From CBDTYW01 sp965364735 (GTDB lineage Bacteria > Actinomycetota > Nitriliruptoria > Nitriliruptorales > Nitriliruptoraceae), in the NCBI GenBank assembly GCA_965364735.1, contig CBDTYW010000154.1, positions 1-8,880 on the forward strand: a DNA stretch of 8,880 nucleotides, written 5' to 3'. Below, piece after piece: positions 6,063 through 8,880 of the stretch. The stretch's first letter is position 1. Every line of letters starts with the position of its first letter. The position numbers and the translations under genes are program-made. Below the pieces are notes generated by a model, which searched no databases, was not told the origin of the DNA, and was given only the letters and a program-made list of their open reading frames with translations.

Positions 6063-6311
6063 CTTGGCACTCCGGCTGAAGGCGGACGGGGGCTCGTGCG
6101 GCGCTCCCGCGCGGCGGTGACCCCTTGGATGAGGCGTTGCGGCGATGGTGCGCGGCGTGTCACGCCGCGACGCGAGGACGATGCCGCCGTTCGTCCGCCG
6201 CCAGACGCCATCCGGACACCGTCCACGGTCCGCGAGGGCCGCCCACACCGTGCTACGGGTCCGAATACGTGCGTTGCGTCCGGACGGACGGGTGTGGCCG
6301 GGCCTGTGCGC
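6063..6311. other. serS-PBP intergenic gap
   Basis: This 249-base gap between two leftward genes contains no tRNA, no recognised riboswitch and no gene I can support. Open frames pass through it on both strands, but their translations are Arg/Pro-rich noise. Apart from the 19-bp palindrome at 6151-6169 and the ribosome-binding site of the PBP gene near 6070-6073, I see no defined signal. Confidence 0.6.
6151..6169. promoter_or_regulatory. Perfect 19-bp palindrome (terminator or operator)
   Basis: CGCGGCGTGTCACGCCGCG is perfectly symmetrical about a single T at 6160. As RNA it forms an 8-bp GC-rich stem with a 3-base loop. It sits 142 bases past the serS stop and 89 bases before the PBP start. 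It may act as a U-tract-less terminator for serS or as a protein-binding site controlling the PBP gene. The near-complete symmetry, with a one-base centre, looks more like an operator than a typical terminator, but this is a guess. Confidence 0.4.
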
Positions 6312-7580
6312 TCAGGCCTGCGCGAAGAGCACGTCCGTGCCGAGATAGGACTGCAGCGCCGGCGGGACCGCGACGGAGCCGTCCGCGCGCTGGTGGGTCT
6401 CGACGACCGCGATGATCGTGCGGCCGACGGCGAGCGCCGTGCCGTTGAGCGTGTGGACGAAGATCGTGTCGCCGCCCTGCTCCTCACGCATCCGGCACTT
6501 CAGGCGCCGCGCCTGGAAGTCGGTCGTGTTCGAGGTCGACGTGAGCTCGCGGTACTGCTCCTGGCCGGGCAGCCACGCCTCGATGTCGAACTTGCGCGCC
6601 GCCGACGAGCCGAGGTCGCCGACCGGGATGTCGACCACGTTGAAGTGCAGCCCGAGGCCCGACATGACCTCCTCCTCGATGGCAAGGAGGCGACGGTGCT
6701 CGTCCTGGGACGCGTCCGGCGTCACGAAGCTGAACAGCTCCACCTTGTCGAACTGGTGCACGCGGAAGATGCCGGTCGTGTCCTTGCCGTAGGTGCCCGC
6801 CTCACGACGGAATGCCGTCGAGAAGCCGACGTAGCGCAGCGGGAGGTCGGCGGCGTCGAGGATCTCGTCCATGTGCAGGCCCGCGAGCGGGACCTCGGCG
6901 GTGCCGACGAGGAAGAGGTCGTCGTCGCGCATCGCGAAGATCTGCTGCTCGTCGGTCGGGAAGAACCCGGTCGCGTACATGGCCTCCTCGCGGACCAGGA
7001 CCGGCGGGATGACGGGCACGTGGCCGTGCGCCATCGCGATGTCCATCGCGTAGCGAACCAGCGCGAACTCGAGCAGCGCCCCCTGGCCCTTGAGGTAGGC
7101 GAACCGTGAGCCGGAGACCTTGCGGGCGGCCTCGAGGTCGAGTGCGCCCGCCGCCTCCATGAGCGCGACGTGGTCCTTGGTCTCGAAGTCGAAACTCGGC
7201 TTCTCGCCGATCGTGCGCAGCGTGATCCCGTCGCCCTCGTTGCCGTCCGGGGCGTCGTCCTCGACGTGGTTCGGCACCGTCGCGGCGAGCTGGTCGAGCT
7301 CGGCCTGGACGACGGCGAGCGTCTCTTCCTGCTCCGTGACTGCGGTCTTGAGCTCGGCGGCAGCAGCGATGAGCGCGGGGCGGTCATCCTTGCTGGCGCT
7401 GCCGATCGCCTTCGAGGCCTGCTTCTGCGCGGCGCGGGCATCGTCGACCGCAACGATCAGCTCCCGTCGGCGCACGTCGAGCTGGACGAGCTCGTCGACG
7501 CGGTCAGACGTCCAGCCCCGTCGGGCGAGCGCAGCGGTGACCTTGTCGAGGTCGGTTCGGAGCAGGTGCAGGTCGATCAT
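6312..7580 (-). CDS. serS: Seryl-tRNA synthetase
   Basis: This 422-residue class II aminoacyl-tRNA synthetase charges tRNA-Ser (and tRNA-Sec where present) with serine using ATP. The length is normal for bacteria. The start MIDLHLLRTDLDKV (1-14) is typical of the family and fixes the ATG at 7580. Residues about 27-100 form the long antiparallel coiled-coil arm that grips the tRNA. The catalytic core shows motif 1 around VPVIPPVLVREEAM (188-201), the serine-binding TAE (227-229), motif 2 FRREAGTYGKDTTGIFRVHQ (257-276) and motif 3 TLNGTALAVGRTIIAVVE (377-394). All key residues appear intact. There is no clear ribosome-binding site before the ATG; instead a promoter-like pair lies immediately upstream. 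Downstream on the same strand, after a 249-base gap, is the PBP gene. The beta-propeller gene at 7658 is divergent, with 77 bases between the two starts. Confidence 0.97.
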   Translation of the reverse strand: MIDLHLLRTDLDKVTAALARRGWTSDRVDELVQLDVRRRELIVAVDDARAAQKQASKAIGSASKDDRPALIAAAAELKTAVTEQEETLAVVQAELDQLAATVPNHVEDDAPDGNEGDGITLRTIGEKPSFDFETKDHVALMEAAGALDLEAARKVSGSRFAYLKGQGALLEFALVRYAMDIAMAHGHVPVIPPVLVREEAMYATGFFPTDEQQIFAMRDDDLFLVGTAEVPLAGLHMDEILDAADLPLRYVGFSTAFRREAGTYGKDTTGIFRVHQFDKVELFSFVTPDASQDEHRRLLAIEEEVMSGLGLHFNVVDIPVGDLGSSAARKFDIEAWLPGQEQYRELTSTSNTTDFQARRLKCRMREEQGGDTIFVHTLNGTALAVGRTIIAVVETHQRADGSVAVPPALQSYLGTDVLFAQA

Positions 7581-7588
7581 GATCGCGG

Positions 7589-7617
7589 ACTCTACCGTCG
7601 GGGTCGTACGGTCTGAA
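7589..7617 (-). promoter_or_regulatory. Candidate serS promoter giving a leaderless mRNA
   Basis: On the minus strand, TTCAGA (7617-7612; four of six bases match TTGACA) is followed by a 17-base spacer and TAGAGT (7594-7589; fits TANNNT). Only 8 bases separate the end of the -10 box from the A of the serS ATG. Transcription would therefore start within a few bases of the start codon or on it. The lack of a ribosome-binding site ahead of serS agrees with this. Confidence 0.5.
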
Positions 7618-7657
7618 GCGCTTGCCTGCTGGACGATCGACGACGACGGGATCGACG

Positions 7658-8791
7658 ATGAGCTTCCTCTCCACCGCCAGAGCCACGATCGCGACCGCCG
7701 TCGGGTCAGCCGGTGGCTCGCTGGCGAAGCTCGCGGCCCCGGTCGCTGCCGTCGGCGGTCACGTCCGCGGGCTCCTCGGTGACCACGACCGGCTGCTCGG
7801 CAAGGCGGACATCGACCCGGGATCCTGGACGGCTCCGCCGGCTCCTGGCCTGACGGGGGTCTTCGCGCCGAACAACCGTCTCGCGGGCGCCGAGTTCTGG
7901 CCAGCGGGCGGCAACGGCCCCGAGGACGTCCTCGTCGACGACGCGGGCAACGTCTACACCGGCCTCGAGGACGGCTCGATCGTGCGCTACCCGGCTGGTG
8001 GCGGGACCGCGGCGAAGATCGCCCGCGTCAACGGACGCCCGCTCGGCCTCGAGTGGCTCGGCGACAACCTGCTCGTCTGCTCCTCCAGCTCCGGCCTGCT
8101 CGAGATCAACCCCAAGAACGGCCGCGTCCGTCCGCTGCTGGGTGAATTCGAGGGCGTGCCGTTCAAGTTCTGCAACAACGCCGCGGTCCAGGGCGACGGG
8201 ACGATCTGGTTCACCGACTCGTCGACGAAGTTCGGCTTCGACGACTTCTACTCCGACATCTTCGAGCACCAGCCCAACGGTCGGCTGTTCCGCTACGACA
8301 TCGTCGATCACGCGGTCGAGCTCGTCGACGACGGCCTCTACTTCGCCAACGGCGTCGCGCTCGCCGCCGACGAGTCGTACGTCCTCTACGCCGAGACCGG
8401 CCAGTACCGCATCAACCGACGCTGGCTCACCGGTCCCGCAGCTGGCACCAAGGACGTGTTCGCCGAGAACCTCCCGGGCCTGCCGGACAACCTCTCCACC
8501 GGCCCCACGGGCACGATCTGGGCGGCGCTCGTCACGCCCCGCGACGCGAAGCTCGACCAGCTCCTCCCTCGTCCGGGCCTGCGCAAGGCCGTCTACCTGC
8601 TCCCCGACGCCCTGCGCCCCGACACCCAGCGCCACGGCTTCGTCCTCGGCTTCGACCAGCGAGGCGAGGTCACCCACAACCTCCAGGACCCCCGCGGCGG
8701 CTTCGCCGAGATCACCGGCGTCCGCGAGCACAACGGCTTCGTCTACCTCGGCTCGCTTCACGAGTCCGGCATCGCCCGCGCCCGCCTCTGA
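7658..8791 (+). CDS. Strictosidine-synthase-like / SMP-30 family six-bladed beta-propeller protein
   Basis: This 377-residue protein resembles the strictosidine synthase / adipocyte plasma-membrane-associated protein (APMAP) branch of calcium-dependent phosphotriesterase-like propellers. The core matches the Str_synth pattern: GTIWFTDSSTKFGFDDFYSD (181-200), GRLFRYD (208-214), DGLYFANGVALAADESYVLY (225-244), ETGQYRINRRWLTGPAAGT (246-264) and NLPGLPDNLS (271-280). Likely metal-site residues are Glu89 (GPED), Asn173 or Asn174 (FCNNA), Asn231 and Asp277. Bacterial members are probably hydrolases of lactones or esters; true strictosidine synthesis is a plant activity and is not expected here. The start is ATG 7658 with a modest GACGGG site 7641-7650; an in-frame TTG at 7622 is possible but lacks a site. 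The Ala/Gly-rich N-terminus (1-45) is not a clear signal peptide and could be a membrane-associated helix. It is divergent from serS. Confidence 0.85.
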   Translation: MSFLSTARATIATAVGSAGGSLAKLAAPVAAVGGHVRGLLGDHDRLLGKADIDPGSWTAPPAPGLTGVFAPNNRLAGAEFWPAGGNGPEDVLVDDAGNVYTGLEDGSIVRYPAGGGTAAKIARVNGRPLGLEWLGDNLLVCSSSSGLLEINPKNGRVRPLLGEFEGVPFKFCNNAAVQGDGTIWFTDSSTKFGFDDFYSDIFEHQPNGRLFRYDIVDHAVELVDDGLYFANGVALAADESYVLYAETGQYRINRRWLTGPAAGTKDVFAENLPGLPDNLSTGPTGTIWAALVTPRDAKLDQLLPRPGLRKAVYLLPDALRPDTQRHGFVLGFDQRGEVTHNLQDPRGGFAEITGVREHNGFVYLGSLHESGIARARL

Positions 8792-8818
8792 CGCCTCCGA
8801 GCGTGCGCGGGGCGTCAG
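8788..8818. terminator. Inverted repeat holding both stop codons of a convergent pair
   Basis: CTGACGCC (8788-8795) pairs perfectly with GGCGTCAG (8811-8818). The TGA of the propeller gene (8789-8791) lies in the left arm, and the TGA of the leftward neighbour (8817-8815) lies at the mirror position in the right arm. The 15-base loop can pair a little further with a wobble. It is probably a compact bidirectional terminator shared by both genes. Confidence 0.6.
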
Positions 8819-8880
8819 TCGAGGTTGCGACGGAGGTCGTCGAGCCAGGCGCGGGCCTCGGCGAACTCGGCGTCGCTGGC
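8815..8880 (-). CDS. C-terminal end of an unidentified protein (runs off the right edge)
   Basis: The last 21 codons and the stop of a leftward gene enter from the right edge; the final residues are EFAEARAWLDDLRRNLD. The frame is open to the end of the window and has the GC-rich third positions expected of a gene here. The stretch looks like an amphipathic terminal helix and is too short to identify. It converges on the propeller gene with only 23 bases between the stop codons and shares an inverted repeat with it. Confidence 0.55.
   Translation of the reverse strand, partial: ASDAEFAEARAWLDDLRRNLD

Noticed and set aside
6063..6248. Longer N-terminus for the PBP
   Set aside because: The extra residues are Arg/Pro-rich and unlike a PBP tail, while the ATG at 6062 has a well-placed GGAG.
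6063..6311. tRNA gene beside serS
   Set aside because: No cloverleaf, TTCGA-type T-loop or acceptor stem could be assembled on either strand.
4374..7109. A 911-codon open frame on the + strand
   Set aside because: It lies antisense across the PBP and serS genes, is very Arg/Asp/Val-rich, crosses two genes and a gap, and has no recognisable domain. It is a high-GC shadow.
7706..8761. A 351-codon open frame on the minus strand
   Set aside because: It is antisense to the propeller gene, whose family motifs are clear. Its composition is typical of a shadow frame.
1..8880. Phage, transposon, CRISPR or defence system
   Set aside because: There are no transposase, integrase, cas or nuclease motifs, no repeat-spacer array and no composition break. 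The genes are housekeeping and envelope functions.

Overview
The window is uniformly very GC-rich, with G or C at nearly every third codon position. Its genes start with a mix of ATG, GTG and TTG codons. A secreted Rpf-type (resuscitation-promoting factor) muralytic enzyme, joined here to clostridial-type cell-wall-binding repeats, points to a high-GC Actinomycetota. The combination of those repeats with a histone-fold protein and a eukaryote-like topoisomerase IB would suit a deep-branching lineage such as the Nitriliruptoria, but that placement is inference. Nothing here looks like a phage, a transposon or a CRISPR locus; this is ordinary chromosomal gene organisation.

Layout from left to right. 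(1) The 5' end of a topoisomerase IB gene runs leftward out of the window (1-199). It is divergent from a two-gene rightward unit (335-1420) made of a small alpha/beta hydrolase of the dienelactone-hydrolase family and an unrecognised acidic protein. The space between them holds a perfect 14-bp palindrome inside wider inverted arms. (2) A 268-base gap rich in self-complementary segments precedes a secreted protein with three CW_binding_2 repeats and a C-terminal Rpf domain (1689-3074). (3) A long two-part hairpin (3093-3160) separates it from a convergent small gene encoding a 58-residue histone-fold protein (3165-3341). (4) Leftward of serS lies a bifunctional class A penicillin-binding protein (3459-6062), then a 249-base gap with a perfect 19-bp palindrome, then seryl-tRNA synthetase (6312-7580). 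serS appears to have a promoter placed so that its mRNA would be leaderless. (5) Divergent from serS is a strictosidine-synthase-like/SMP-30 beta-propeller protein (7658-8791). Its stop codon and that of a convergent, truncated neighbour (8815-8880) sit in the two arms of one inverted repeat.

Two themes can be read from the gene content. The first is envelope growth: the Rpf-type enzyme cleaves peptidoglycan and the class A PBP synthesises it, with the two genes lying only 385 bases apart and convergent. The second is DNA topology and packaging: topoisomerase IB and a histone-fold protein, both families better known from eukaryotes and archaea, are about 3 kb apart. The most unusual item is the tiny histone-fold gene. 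I see no convincing new multi-gene system; the candidates worth testing are the histone, the rpf leader, the unknown protein at 902-1420 and several precise inverted repeats.
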